64,000 bases of DNA from Pseudophaeobacter leonis (GCF_002087335.1 NZ_MWVJ01000074.1:1-64000), one strand, 5' to 3'. Shown: positions 51,919 through 61,636, numbered from the stretch's first letter. Program-made: numbers and translations. Notes: generated from the letters alone by a model not told the origin.

Positions 51919-54645
51919 ATGACCGAGATCAGCCGCGTAGCGCTATTTGGCAAGCTCAACAAACTGGGCTATCAGGCCGTCGAAGGGGCCACCGTGTTTT
52001 GCAAGATGCGCGGCAATCCCTATGTCGAGCTGGTTCACTGGATGCATCAGTTGCTGGCGCAGCAGGACAGTGATCTGCATCGCATCATCGCGCATTACGA
52101 TCTCGACACGGGCAAGATCGCCAGCGAAATGACGCGCGCTCTGGATATGCTGCCGCGCGGCGCTTCTGCGATCTCAGATCTGAGCGATCATTTGATGGAC
52201 GCGATGGAGCGCGGCTGGGTCTGGGGCTCGCTGCTGTATTCCGCCAATCAGGTGCGCAGCGGCTATCTGCTGCTGGGCATGCTGAAGACGCCGGCTCTGC
52301 GCAATATCCTTGCCTCAATGTCCCCTGAGCTGGCCCGGATTGGCGCCGATGATCTGGCGGATAATTTTGCAGCAGCCACCGATGGCTCTCCCGAGGCGGC
52401 AATGTCGGCACAGGATGGCAGCAGCGTCAGCGGCGGCGGTGCTGAGCCGGGCGAGGCATCGGGTGCCATGGCCCCGGGCGCCATGGGCAAAGGCGAAGCC
52501 CTGGAGCAGTTTTGCACCGATTTGACTGAGCAGGCGCGCAATGGTGAGATCGACCCGATTGTGGGCCGTGACGAAGAGATCCGCCAGATCGTTGATATCC
52601 TGATGCGGCGGCGACAGAACAACCCCATCCTCACCGGTGAAGCGGGCGTCGGCAAGACGGCGGTGGTCGAAGGCTTTGCGCTGCGGATTGCCCGTGGAGA
52701 CGTGCCACCTGCCTTGCAAAATGTGCGGCTTCTGGTGTTGGACATTGGTCTGTTGCAGGCCGGGGCCTCGATGAAGGGCGAGTTTGAAAACCGCCTGCGC
52801 CAGGTCATCGACGAGGTGCAGGCCAGCGCCGAGCCCATCGTGATGTTCATTGATGAGACGCACACCCTGGTGGGTGCGGGCGGGGCTGCGGGCACAGGGG
52901 ATGCGGCCAACCTTTTGAAACCTGCGCTGGCGCGCGGCACCCTGCGCACCATTGGTGCCACCACCTGGGCGGAATACAAGAAATACATCGAAAAAGACCC
53001 GGCTCTGACCCGGCGCTTTCAGGTGGTCAAGATTGACGAGCCTTCGGTGCCAAAGGCGATTCTGATGATGCGGGGCATTGCCTCGATGCTGGAGGCGCAC
53101 CATCGGGTGCAGGTGCTGGACGAAGGGATCGAGGCGGCCGTCAGCCTGTCGGCCCGCTATATCCCGGCGCGGCAACTGCCGGATAAATCCGTCAGTCTGC
53201 TGGACACCGCTTGTGCGCGCGTGGCGGTCAGCCAACACGCGGTTCCGGCTGAGGTAGATGACAGTCAGCGCCGGATAGAGGCTCTTACGACCGAGTTGCA
53301 GATCATCGGCCGGGACGAGACTGCAGGCTACGATGTCGGGGATCGTCGTGAGGCGGTAACCCTGGCCAAGGAGGCTGAAGAGACGCGGCTTGCCGGGCTG
53401 ACAGAGCGCTGGGATAAGGAAAAACTGGTTGTACAGGAGATCCTCGACCTGCGCGCCAAACTCCGGGAGGGGGCCGCGCCCGTTGACGCCTCGGCTGATG
53501 CTGGAGAGACCGGAGCCGAGGGCGCTGTCGAAAGCCCGCTTTCGGCAGAAGAACGCGCCGCCCTGATGCAACAGTTGCAGGATAAAAACGCCGAACTTGA
53601 GGTCTTGCAGGGCGATAGTGCGCTGATCCTGCCCATTGTCGACCATCAGGCGATTGCATCGGTGGTGGGCGACTGGACCGGCATTCCGGTCGGCCGCATG
53701 GTCAAGGATGAGCTCGACACCATCCTGAATCTTGAGGGCCACCTGGCCAAACGGGTGATTGGTCAGGATCACGCGATGAAGATGATCTCAAAGCGTATCC
53801 AGACCAGCCGCGCCGGGCTCGACAATCCCAACAAACCCATCGGTGTCTTTATGCTTGCGGGCACCTCCGGGGTCGGCAAAACCGAAACCGCGCTGGCGCT
53901 GGCCGAGGTCTTGTATGGTGGCGAGCAGAACGTGATCACCATCAATATGTCGGAATACCAGGAGGCCCATACCGTCAGCTCGCTGAAAGGCGCGCCTCCG
54001 GGCTATGTTGGCTACGGGGAGGGCGGCGTTCTGACCGAGGCCGTCCGGCGCAAACCCTATTCCGTGGTGCTGCTGGATGAGGTCGAAAAGGCCCACCCGG
54101 ATGTGCACGAGGTCTTTTTTCAGGTCTTTGACAAAGGCGTGATGGAGGACGGCGAGGGACGGGAGATTGATTTCAAAAACACCCTGATCCTGCTGACGTC
54201 GAATGCCGGCTCCGACATGATCATGGATATGTGCGCCGACCCGGACCTGATGCCCGCGCCCGAAGGCATTGCCAAGGCGCTGCGCGACCCATTGCTCAAG
54301 ATCTTCCCGGCGGCGCTTTTGGGGCGTCTGGTCACAATCCCTTATTTCCCGCTCAGCCCCGATATGATCGGCAAAATCACCAGGCTGCAGCTGGGCCGGA
54401 TAAAAAAGCGGGTGGAAGAGGCGCACAGCGTGCCCTTCTCCTATACCGATGCGGTGGTCGACAAGATTGTCGAGCAGTGCCAGGAGCTGGAAAGCGGCGG
54501 CCGCATGATTGATGCCATCGTCACCAATTCGATGCTGCCTGATATCTCTAACGAATTCCTGCGCCGCCTGATGCAGGGGCAAGAGATCGCCAAGGTAGAG
54601 ATTGGCGTGACGGATGGGGCGTTCTCTTACAGTTTTGATGATTAG
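51919..54645 (+). CDS. tssH: T6SS sheath-disassembly ATPase TssH (ClpV)
   Basis: A 908-residue AAA+ unfoldase. An N-domain (about 1-150) is followed by AAA-1 with GEAGVGKTA (near residue 240) and Walker B MFIDETHTLVGAGG. A middle domain (about 410-560) carries an Ala/Glu-rich insert. AAA-2 has GTSGVGKTE (near residue 648) and VLLDEVEKAHPDVHE. It recycles contracted sheath. The 76-base gap after it separates it from the ion channel gene. Confidence 0.96.
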   Translation: MTEISRVALFGKLNKLGYQAVEGATVFCKMRGNPYVELVHWMHQLLAQQDSDLHRIIAHYDLDTGKIASEMTRALDMLPRGASAISDLSDHLMDAMERGWVWGSLLYSANQVRSGYLLLGMLKTPALRNILASMSPELARIGADDLADNFAAATDGSPEAAMSAQDGSSVSGGGAEPGEASGAMAPGAMGKGEALEQFCTDLTEQARNGEIDPIVGRDEEIRQIVDILMRRRQNNPILTGEAGVGKTAVVEGFALRIARGDVPPALQNVRLLVLDIGLLQAGASMKGEFENRLRQVIDEVQASAEPIVMFIDETHTLVGAGGAAGTGDAANLLKPALARGTLRTIGATTWAEYKKYIEKDPALTRRFQVVKIDEPSVPKAILMMRGIASMLEAHHRVQVLDEGIEAAVSLSARYIPARQLPDKSVSLLDTACARVAVSQHAVPAEVDDSQRRIEALTTELQIIGRDETAGYDVGDRREAVTLAKEAEETRLAGLTERWDKEKLVVQEILDLRAKLREGAAPVDASADAGETGAEGAVESPLSAEERAALMQQLQDKNAELEVLQGDSALILPIVDHQAIASVVGDWTGIPVGRMVKDELDTILNLEGHLAKRVIGQDHAMKMISKRIQTSRAGLDNPNKPIGVFMLAGTSGVGKTETALALAEVLYGGEQNVITINMSEYQEAHTVSSLKGAPPGYVGYGEGGVLTEAVRRKPYSVVLLDEVEKAHPDVHEVFFQVFDKGVMEDGEGREIDFKNTLILLTSNAGSDMIMDMCADPDLMPAPEGIAKALRDPLLKIFPAALLGRLVTIPYFPLSPDMIGKITRLQLGRIKKRVEEAHSVPFSYTDAVVDKIVEQCQELESGGRMIDAIVTNSMLPDISNEFLRRLMQGQEIAKVEIGVTDGAFSYSFDD

Positions 54646-54721
54646 GCACCGATTTACGGGAGCGGCGGTCTGTTCCGGCCTTCGCTCCCTGCATTGCACC
54701 GCAGAACGGTAGATTTATCTT

Positions 54722-55582
54722 ATGGCCGAAACAGCTTCCTCGACCCTTCAGGACCGTGCCCGCATTTTTGTCGAACGCCCGGTTGTGACCAATTCCATTC
54801 TGGGGATCATCATCTTCAATGCGGTGACCCTCGGCCTGAGCACCTCGGAGTCTGTCACGGTGCAGCTCGGGGGTTTGCTGGCTGTTATCGACAAGCTGGT
54901 GCTGGCGATCTTTCTGATGGAACTGGCGTTAAAACTGTTTGCCTATGGGCTGCGGTTTTTTTCCTCGGCCTGGAATGTGTTCGATCTGCTGGTGGTGAGC
55001 GTCGGCCTGCTGCCGGACAAGCAGGGACTGTCTGCACTGCGCGGCTTACGGGTTATTCGCGCGCTGCGACTGCTCTCGGTCATCCCGCAGATGCGAAAGG
55101 TGGTGCAGGCGCTGCTGGATGCGCTGCCCGGCATGGGAGCGGTGATCGTGATGATCTCAATCGTTTTCTATGTCTTTGCGGTAATGGCGACGCTGATGTA
55201 CGGTCCGACCTTTGACGAGTGGTTCGGCACTCTTGGCCGGTCGCTCTATTCGCTGTTCCAGATCATGACGCTGGAGAGCTGGTCCATGGGGATCGTGCGG
55301 CCGGTGATGGAAGTCTATCCGATGGCCTGGTCCTTCTTTGTGCCCTTTATTGTGATTACGGCCTTTTCGGTGCTCAATCTCTTTATCGGCCTTTTGGTCA
55401 ACACGATGCAGTCGGCGGTTGAGGCAGAAGCCGAGGCCGAGGCGGAGGCAGAGTTTGAACAACTGCGCGATCTGGTACGCCGTGAAACCGATGTTGTCGA
55501 TGCGCATGTGCTGGAATTGCACGACGAAATTAAGGCGCTGCGTCAGGAACTGCGTGCTTTGAAAGGAGGCGAAAATGGCTGA
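54722..55582 (+). CDS. NaChBac-type bacterial voltage-gated sodium channel
   Basis: A 286-residue six-helix channel subunit. S1 to S3 include NSILGIIIFNAVTLGLS, LVLAIFLMELALKLFAYG and WNVFDLLVVSVGLL. S4 has Arg every third residue (LRGLRVIRALRLLSVIP). The pore loop reads FQIMTLESWSMGIVRPVM with the sodium selectivity filter TLESWS (residues 183-188). S6 is FVPFIVITAFSVLNLFIGLL. A Glu/Ala-rich C-terminal neck and coiled coil (AEAEAEAEAEFEQLRDLV) follows, as in NaChBac and NavMs, where it holds the tetramer together. Its end overlaps the start of the second TssB gene by 8 bases, so it is translated with T6SS genes. Its role there is unknown. Confidence 0.93.
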   Translation: MAETASSTLQDRARIFVERPVVTNSILGIIIFNAVTLGLSTSESVTVQLGGLLAVIDKLVLAIFLMELALKLFAYGLRFFSSAWNVFDLLVVSVGLLPDKQGLSALRGLRVIRALRLLSVIPQMRKVVQALLDALPGMGAVIVMISIVFYVFAVMATLMYGPTFDEWFGTLGRSLYSLFQIMTLESWSMGIVRPVMEVYPMAWSFFVPFIVITAFSVLNLFIGLLVNTMQSAVEAEAEAEAEAEFEQLRDLVRRETDVVDAHVLELHDEIKALRQELRALKGGENG

Positions 55583-57686
55583 CAATTCGCAAAAATTCAT
55601 TGGCCGCAACCGTGCGCCCCGGGTGCAGATCGAATATGATGTCGAACTATACGGGGCTGAAAAGAAGGTGCAGCTGCCCTTTGTCATGGGGGTGATGAGC
55701 GATCTCGCAGGCAAAAGCAAAGAGCCGCAGCCCGCCGTAGCAGATCGAAAATTCCTCGAAATCGACGTCGACAGTTTTGACCAGCGCATGAAGGCAATGG
55801 CCCCACGTGCGGCCTTTAGCGTGCCAAATACCCTGACCGGCGAGGGCAACCTTGCGGTTGATCTCACCTTTGAAAGCATGGCGGACTTTAGCCCCGGTGC
55901 CATTGCGGCCAGGGTTGAAACATTGCGGCCGCTGCTGGAGGCCCGCACCCAACTGCAGACCCTGATGGCCTATATGGATGGCAAGGCTGGTGCCGAAGGC
56001 TTGATAGAACATATTTTGCAAGACCCGGCCCTGATGTCAGTTCTGGCCAAGGGCGACGCCTCTGCTGCCCAGGATCAGGCCACAGCCCTGGACTCCCTGC
56101 GTGCGCTTGAGCGTCCTGAGGCGGAGGCAGACAAAAGTGGCGATGTGTTGGCAGCTCTGGCGGCCAGCGCGCCACAACAGGCTGATGAGGCCACCGATCT
56201 GGTGGGCGACACACTGGCGGATCTCGCCAGACAACAGCCAGTCGCGCCACGTGAGGACGACACAGAGACGGCAGCAACCCTGTCTGCGCTGGCAACACCT
56301 CAGGCAACACTGGCAAGCGACACTGAAACTGAAGCGGATGCAGAGGCTTTGGCATCCTTGCGGTCCGTTGAGGTTGCGCCGGAAGAAACGACCGAGGCGG
56401 CGGCAGCTGTGTTGGGGGATCTCGCCCGCGCGGGTGAGGCGGCCCAGAGTGAGGCTGTGCCTGAAGGATCAGCCAGCGATAGCATTCTGGATGAGCTGGC
56501 AGCTTTGGACGTGAATGAACCCGAGGACACTGTGGCAACCACTGATATCCTCGAAGGTCTCGGAGCGGTGGAGGCAACATCTGAAAGGACTGATGACGAT
56601 CTCTCGGATGTGTTGGACTCATTGGCGGCTTCAGCTGCGGATGACCCCGCTCCAGCGGAGGCGACAGCGGATATTCTCGACACTTTGACCGGGCAGGTAC
56701 AGGAAGACGCGGCCACCGAGGATCTGTCGCAACTGTTGGGCGACCTTGCTGCACTGACGCCGGAGACCGGCGAAGAAGAGCAGGGTGGCGCGGCGGATGT
56801 TCTGGACGCGCTGAGCGAGCTTGAGGTGACAGCCGAGGAAGAGCCGCAGCTCGGCGATATCTTGGCGGAGGTTTCTGCGGCCTCTGGTGCAGAGGATCTG
56901 GGTGCCTCCGCAGAGGACGACCTGGCAGGAATTCTGCAGGGTCTTGGTCCGGACGGCGAGGATACCCCGGAAGAGGCTGAAGATGATTTGCAAGGGCTGC
57001 TTGATGATCTGAGCATGCCAGAGCCCGAGCCAGAGACTGGGACTGGCGATGACACCAACCTCGATGATGTCCTGGCCGGGCTGGATCATTCGGATGAAGA
57101 GTCTGAAGCGGTGGCAGAGGCAGACGCATCAGGGCAAGACGCCCTGGAGAGCTTGCTGGGTAGCCTAGAGCTGAGTGAAGAGCCCTTAGAGGATGAGACG
57201 GATCTGGATAGCCTGTTGTCTGATCTGGGCGATCTGGATGAATCTGGCGCGGATGATCCGTCGGGGAGCGCAGAGGATCTGGACGACCTTCTGGGAACGG
57301 CGACAGCGGCGCCTGCACCCGAAGAGGATTTGGATCTGGATGACCTCCTTGGCGATCTGGGTGGCGATCTGGGTGCCGATCTTGAGGCCGAAAGCGACGC
57401 GGCCGAGGCGGGGCTGGACGATCTTTTGGCGGATCTTGGTAGTGACGAAGCGGATGACGATGCGGATGATGAGGCCGATGACGGGATGGGTGATCTGGAT
57501 GATCTGTTGGGGGATCTCAATCTGGCGCTTGACCCCACTGACTCTGACCCATTTGACCCGGACACAGACACAGACACAGGGGCGACGGGCGGAGAACAGG
57601 CGGGTGATACCCAAGCGGCCCGGCTGGCGGAGCCTGAATTTGCCTATGGCACCATCAGTGCTGACAGGCCTGACGCAAATCGGTGA
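55575..57686 (+). CDS. Second TssB with long acidic repeat tail
   Basis: A 703-residue protein. Residues 1 to about 155 are a full TssB domain, very similar to the tssB product (NSQKFIGRNRAPRVQIEYDV, FLEIDVDSFDQRMKAMAPRA, LMAYMDGKAGAEGLI). The remaining 545 or so residues are strongly acidic and low in aromatic residues. They are built from a degenerate motif, roughly every 20-40 residues, of the type D-x-L-x-x-L-L-x-x-L. Examples are DLSQLLGDLAAL, DLAGILQGLG, DLDSLLSDLGDL, DLDLDDLLGDLGGDLG and GLDDLLADLG. The tail would project from the sheath or form a separate scaffold. The start lies inside the channel gene behind GGAGGCGAAA, and the stop overlaps the next gene by 4 bases. Confidence 0.88.
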   Translation: MADNSQKFIGRNRAPRVQIEYDVELYGAEKKVQLPFVMGVMSDLAGKSKEPQPAVADRKFLEIDVDSFDQRMKAMAPRAAFSVPNTLTGEGNLAVDLTFESMADFSPGAIAARVETLRPLLEARTQLQTLMAYMDGKAGAEGLIEHILQDPALMSVLAKGDASAAQDQATALDSLRALERPEAEADKSGDVLAALAASAPQQADEATDLVGDTLADLARQQPVAPREDDTETAATLSALATPQATLASDTETEADAEALASLRSVEVAPEETTEAAAAVLGDLARAGEAAQSEAVPEGSASDSILDELAALDVNEPEDTVATTDILEGLGAVEATSERTDDDLSDVLDSLAASAADDPAPAEATADILDTLTGQVQEDAATEDLSQLLGDLAALTPETGEEEQGGAADVLDALSELEVTAEEEPQLGDILAEVSAASGAEDLGASAEDDLAGILQGLGPDGEDTPEEAEDDLQGLLDDLSMPEPEPETGTGDDTNLDDVLAGLDHSDEESEAVAEADASGQDALESLLGSLELSEEPLEDETDLDSLLSDLGDLDESGADDPSGSAEDLDDLLGTATAAPAPEEDLDLDDLLGDLGGDLGADLEAESDAAEAGLDDLLADLGSDEADDDADDEADDGMGDLDDLLGDLNLALDPTDSDPFDPDTDTDTGATGGEQAGDTQAARLAEPEFAYGTISADRPDANR

Positions 57687-59440
57687 CACGCCGCCGCTTT
57701 CGCATTGCCCTGTTTGGAGATTTCTCTGGTCGCGCGGCGCGTGGTCTGGTCGAGACAGGCGCTGCCTTGGCCGACCGGCCTGCAATCCTGCTGGACCCGG
57801 ACACGGTAGAAGATGTGATCGAGGGATTTGCCAGCGAGCTGATCCTGCCCATTGGTAAAGACAGCGAGGGCAAGGAGGGGGGCGGTATCGCGGTCAAGCT
57901 CTCGGAATTTGACGACCTGCACCCGGATGAGCTGTTTGACAATGTATCGCTGTTCTCGGAGCTGGTGAGCCTGCGCAAGCAGTTGCAATCGGGCGTCACC
58001 GTTGAACACGCCAGCCGTAGCCTTGCGGCCTGGGCGGCACAGTACGGCACGTCAGTTCGTCTGCCAAAGCAGTCCTCGGCAGGCAATGCGGTGCCCGCAG
58101 ACCGGCGGCTCAGCGCCTTTCAGCACTTGATTGGCGACCGGGAAAATGCGCTGCGTCAGGCCTCACCAATTGAAGAGCTGTTGGCCCGTATCGTCGGGCC
58201 GCATATTCGCGCCCTGCCGAACCCGGATGTGGCGGCTATGCCAGAGGCGGTGGACGCTGCCCTCACGGATGCCCTGCGCCTGGTGCTGCACCACCCCGAG
58301 TTCCCATCCATTGAGGCGCAGTGGCGGTCCCTGGATCTGATCGCCCGCTCGGTCGAGGTGGACGACAGTCTTGAGGTGGTGCTGTATGATGTCTCTGCCG
58401 AAGAGCTGGCAGCGGATCTGGCCTCTCAGGATGACCTTGCGAAATCCGGCCTGACCCGACTGCTGACTGAGGCTCCGATGGATCCGGAAATGGGCCGGGG
58501 TGGCTATTCTGCCCTTGTTGGGCTCTATTCTTTTGAAGAAACGCCGCCACATGCCGAACTGCTGGGGCGTATCGCCCGGGTGGCGGCGCATGTGGATGCA
58601 CCCTTCTTTACCAGCCTGTCGCCAGAGTTCCTCAAGACTGACAAAAAGGACCGGCCTCCGCTGGTCGCCTCGGCCTGGGACACCCTGCAAGGCATGCCTG
58701 AGGCCGCCCATTTGGCGCTGGCCAGCCCCCGCTTTTTGCTGCGCCGTCCTTATGGCGCAAAAAGTGACCCCGTTGATGCCTTTGATTTTGAGGAGTTCTC
58801 GCAAAAAGAGGGGCTGAAAGGCATGCTCTGGGGAAATCCTGCGGTGCTGGTGACAATCCTTTTGGCGCGCTCGTTCAAGGAAAACGGCGCGTCGATGCAG
58901 CTGGGATCAATCATGTCGCTGGGGGATATGCCCTTTCATACGGTGATCGACAGGTTTGGCGACCAGGTTGCCTTGCCCTGTACCGAGCGTAATATTGATC
59001 TGGACAAGATCGCGATGGCCAACGCCCGTGGGGTCATGGCCCTGAGCGCGGTAAAGGGCCGCGACGAGCTGCGCCTGACCTCGTTTTCATCGGTTGCAGG
59101 CTGCGAGGTTCTGGGTCCCTGGACAGGGGCGCCTGCGCCAAAACCCTCGCCTGCGGATCCGCGTGAAAAGGCCGGGATTGCAGCCCCTGCTGCCACGTCG
59201 GAGCAGACAGCGGTCGCAGACCCGGCGGCTGAACCGGATCTTGATGATTTGGGCCTTGATGATCTCGGACTTGATGACCTGGGGCTTGACGATCTTGACC
59301 TTGAGGGGCTGGGGGACACGGATGATGGGCTGAGCGATCTGGATGATCTGTTGGCCGGATTTGGCGATGATGACGCACAAGAGGCTGGCGACGACGATGA
59401 GATGGACGCTGATCTGGCGGCCTTATTGGCGGATTTGTGA
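57683..59440 (+). CDS. TssB-TssC-like fusion sheath protein with acidic tail
   Basis: A 585-residue protein with GTG start. Residues about 1-115 align with TssB (RRRFRIALFGDFSGRAARG, then ADRPAILLDPDTVEDV and SEFDDLHPDELFDNVSLFSE). Residues about 165-475 align with TssC (FPSIEAQWRSLDLIARSVEV, GGYSALVGLYSFEETPPHAE, LASPRFLLRRPYGAKSDPVD, SMSLGDMPFH-like turn). The C-terminal TssC interlocking strand (present in the main TssC) is replaced by an acidic tail from about residue 505 that contains DDLGLDDLGLDDLGLDDL and SDLDDLLAGFGDD. One chain could mimic a sheath protomer pair, perhaps as a baseplate-proximal or regulatory element. It is 75 bases before vgrG. Confidence 0.82.
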   Translation: MTRRRFRIALFGDFSGRAARGLVETGAALADRPAILLDPDTVEDVIEGFASELILPIGKDSEGKEGGGIAVKLSEFDDLHPDELFDNVSLFSELVSLRKQLQSGVTVEHASRSLAAWAAQYGTSVRLPKQSSAGNAVPADRRLSAFQHLIGDRENALRQASPIEELLARIVGPHIRALPNPDVAAMPEAVDAALTDALRLVLHHPEFPSIEAQWRSLDLIARSVEVDDSLEVVLYDVSAEELAADLASQDDLAKSGLTRLLTEAPMDPEMGRGGYSALVGLYSFEETPPHAELLGRIARVAAHVDAPFFTSLSPEFLKTDKKDRPPLVASAWDTLQGMPEAAHLALASPRFLLRRPYGAKSDPVDAFDFEEFSQKEGLKGMLWGNPAVLVTILLARSFKENGASMQLGSIMSLGDMPFHTVIDRFGDQVALPCTERNIDLDKIAMANARGVMALSAVKGRDELRLTSFSSVAGCEVLGPWTGAPAPKPSPADPREKAGIAAPAATSEQTAVADPAAEPDLDDLGLDDLGLDDLGLDDLDLEGLGDTDDGLSDLDDLLAGFGDDDAQEAGDDDEMDADLAALLADL

Positions 59441-59515
59441 TGATGGCATTTGAATTTTCAGAGGCGAGGTTTCGCCCATATTTAGACCCGGTCCCGGTTG
59501 GGGAAAGGGGGATCC

Positions 59516-61627
59516 ATGGTTGAGAGCAAAGCACATGACAGTGACATGGTCTGGATGTCCGGCAGCTATTCGGTGCGGGATCTCTTGCTGAAAAAGGCTA
59601 TTGTGCGCGAAGGGCTGAGCAAGCTCACCGAGACCACAGTGGAATTTCAGTCCAAGAACAAAGCCGTCAAACTGGAGGATATCGTTGGTCAGACGATGAA
59701 CCTGCATGTTCAAACGCAGGATGGCACCGATCAGAAATTTTCCGGTCTGTGCACCTCGGTTGAGAACATGGGCTTTCGCGACGGCTATGGTCTCTATGTG
59801 GCAGAGGTCCGGCCGTGGTTTTGGCTGCTGACGCGCACCACGGATAGCCGGGTGTTTCAGGAACTCTCGGCGGTTGATATCATCCTGCAGATTTTCAGCG
59901 AAAACGGCTTTAGTGACTATCGCAAACGGTTGAGCGAGAGCTACGACGCGCGCGAGTATTGTCTGCAGGATCGCGAAAGCGATTATGATTTCATCTGCCG
60001 CCTGATGGAGGAAGAAGGGATCTATTTCTACTTTGACAGCTCCAGCGACAAAACCGCAGCTGAGAAGCTGGTGCTTTGTGATGGTATGAGTGGGCATTCG
60101 CCGGTGAACGGCTCTTCTCAGGTCAATTTTTATGCGCGCGATGACCGCGATCGGCGCCGCGAAGATCATATCTCGGAATTGGCACATGAAGAGGTGCTGA
60201 CCAGTGGCAAGGTGACCCTGAGTGATTTTGACTTTTTGTCTCCGGCGGCAGATTTGCAGGTCAAGAATGCCATCCCCAAGGGCAGTCACAGCCACAAGGA
60301 TTTTGAGCGCTATGACTATCAGGGCCACTACCGCAAGGACACTGGCCTCGGCAACAAACGCGCCCGGATCCAGATGGAAGCCGAGGCCGTGCGTCACAAG
60401 AAATGGCGCGGTGCCGGCAGTTTGCGTACTTTGGGCACGGGCTATACCTTTCAGCTCAAAAACCACCCGGATAAGCCTGCGAATGCGGAGTATCTGGTGG
60501 TGGATGCGATTCACTATCTGCAGGTTGCCGGGGACTATAATGAACGCGAAAGCCGCACCACTGCGGCCGCTGAAGACGGTGAGATGCGCCACGACATCAA
60601 ACCTCGCAACATGGAGTTCCCCGAGGAAATCAAGGGCGACGCCTATGCCTGGACCTTTGGGGCCATTGAGAAGCTGGAGCAATTCCGCGCGCCTCTGACG
60701 ACCAGATGGCCTGAGGTTCCGGGGTTGCAAACCGCCACAGTTGTGGGGCCCAGCGGCGAGGAAATCCTCACGGATAAATATGGCCGTATCAAGATCGAGT
60801 TCCACTGGGACCGTGAGGGCAAAGCCGATGAGAAATCCTCTTGTTTTGTCCGGGTGGTCACGCCCTGGTCCGGCAAAAACTGGGGCATGGTGGCAGTGCC
60901 GCGCATCGGTCAGGAGGTTGTGGTGCAGTTTGAGGATGGCAACCCGGATCGCCCGATTTGCACCGGAATGCTCTACAATGCCGATACAATGCCGCCCTAT
61001 ACCTACCCTGATGATCAGACACAGCTGGGCATCAAGACCAACTCCTCCAAAGGCGGTGGCGGCTATAACGAGCTGATGTTTGACGACAAAAAGGGCGAAG
61101 AGCTGATGCGGGTCCAGGCCGAAAAGGACCACCAGATGCTGATCAAGGATCGCTCGGCAATCACTGTGGGGCTGGATGCGCCTGACACCGAGGTGAGCGG
61201 CGCTGACGAGAAAAGTTACGCGCTGACCATCAAGCAAAATATGGATGAGGTCGTCAAAAGCGGTGATCGCACCGAGGTGGTTGAAACCGGCGACAAGGCT
61301 GAGACCATTGAAACCGGCAATATGACCCTGGATGTGGACACTGGAAACCTGACCGAGACAATTGCAAAAGGAAACCACAAGGAGACCGTCAGTCTGGGAA
61401 ATTTGACGGTGGATGTCACGGCAGGCAAGGTAAAGATGACTGCGGGTCAGGAGATCCTGCTACAGGTGGGTGCGTCCTCGGTGAAAATCGACAATTCCGG
61501 CGTGACCATCAAGGGGCCGATGATCAAAGTCGAAGGCAGCGCCATGGTTGAGGCCAAGGCACCAATGACGACCGTCAAAGGGGAGGCTATGCTGACCCTT
61601 AAAGGCGGCCTGACGATGATCAACTAG
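59516..61627 (+). CDS. vgrG: T6SS spike protein VgrG
   Basis: A 703-residue VgrG. A gp27-like part (FSGLCTSVENMGFRDGYGLY, then REYCLQDRESDYDFICRLME, with EEGIYFYF) is followed by the gp5-like OB-fold/needle junction (GRIKIEFHWDREGKADEKSS, RVVTPWSGKNWGMVAVPRIG, EVVVQFEDGNPDRPICTG). A beta-helix needle rich in ETGDKAETIETGN repeats comes next. No enzymatic C-terminal extension is present, so it is not itself an effector. The ATG giving MVESKAHDS follows AAAGGGG. Confidence 0.96.
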   Translation: MVESKAHDSDMVWMSGSYSVRDLLLKKAIVREGLSKLTETTVEFQSKNKAVKLEDIVGQTMNLHVQTQDGTDQKFSGLCTSVENMGFRDGYGLYVAEVRPWFWLLTRTTDSRVFQELSAVDIILQIFSENGFSDYRKRLSESYDAREYCLQDRESDYDFICRLMEEEGIYFYFDSSSDKTAAEKLVLCDGMSGHSPVNGSSQVNFYARDDRDRRREDHISELAHEEVLTSGKVTLSDFDFLSPAADLQVKNAIPKGSHSHKDFERYDYQGHYRKDTGLGNKRARIQMEAEAVRHKKWRGAGSLRTLGTGYTFQLKNHPDKPANAEYLVVDAIHYLQVAGDYNERESRTTAAAEDGEMRHDIKPRNMEFPEEIKGDAYAWTFGAIEKLEQFRAPLTTRWPEVPGLQTATVVGPSGEEILTDKYGRIKIEFHWDREGKADEKSSCFVRVVTPWSGKNWGMVAVPRIGQEVVVQFEDGNPDRPICTGMLYNADTMPPYTYPDDQTQLGIKTNSSKGGGGYNELMFDDKKGEELMRVQAEKDHQMLIKDRSAITVGLDAPDTEVSGADEKSYALTIKQNMDEVVKSGDRTEVVETGDKAETIETGNMTLDVDTGNLTETIAKGNHKETVSLGNLTVDVTAGKVKMTAGQEILLQVGASSVKIDNSGVTIKGPMIKVEGSAMVEAKAPMTTVKGEAMLTLKGGLTMIN

Positions 61628-61636
61628 GTGGGAACT

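Noticed and set aside
52315-53772. A 485-codon minus-strand frame opposite tssH
   Set aside because: It has no recognisable motif and is fully explained by the ClpV gene.
55888-57318. A 476-codon minus-strand frame rich in Pro and Arg
   Set aside because: It is the complement of the Asp/Glu/Leu repeat tail of the second TssB. The low-complexity composition comes from the repeat, not from a gene.
59423-61378. A 651-codon open frame on the minus strand
   Set aside because: It is the antisense of vgrG, whose motifs are unmistakable. Long antisense frames are expected in GC-rich genes.
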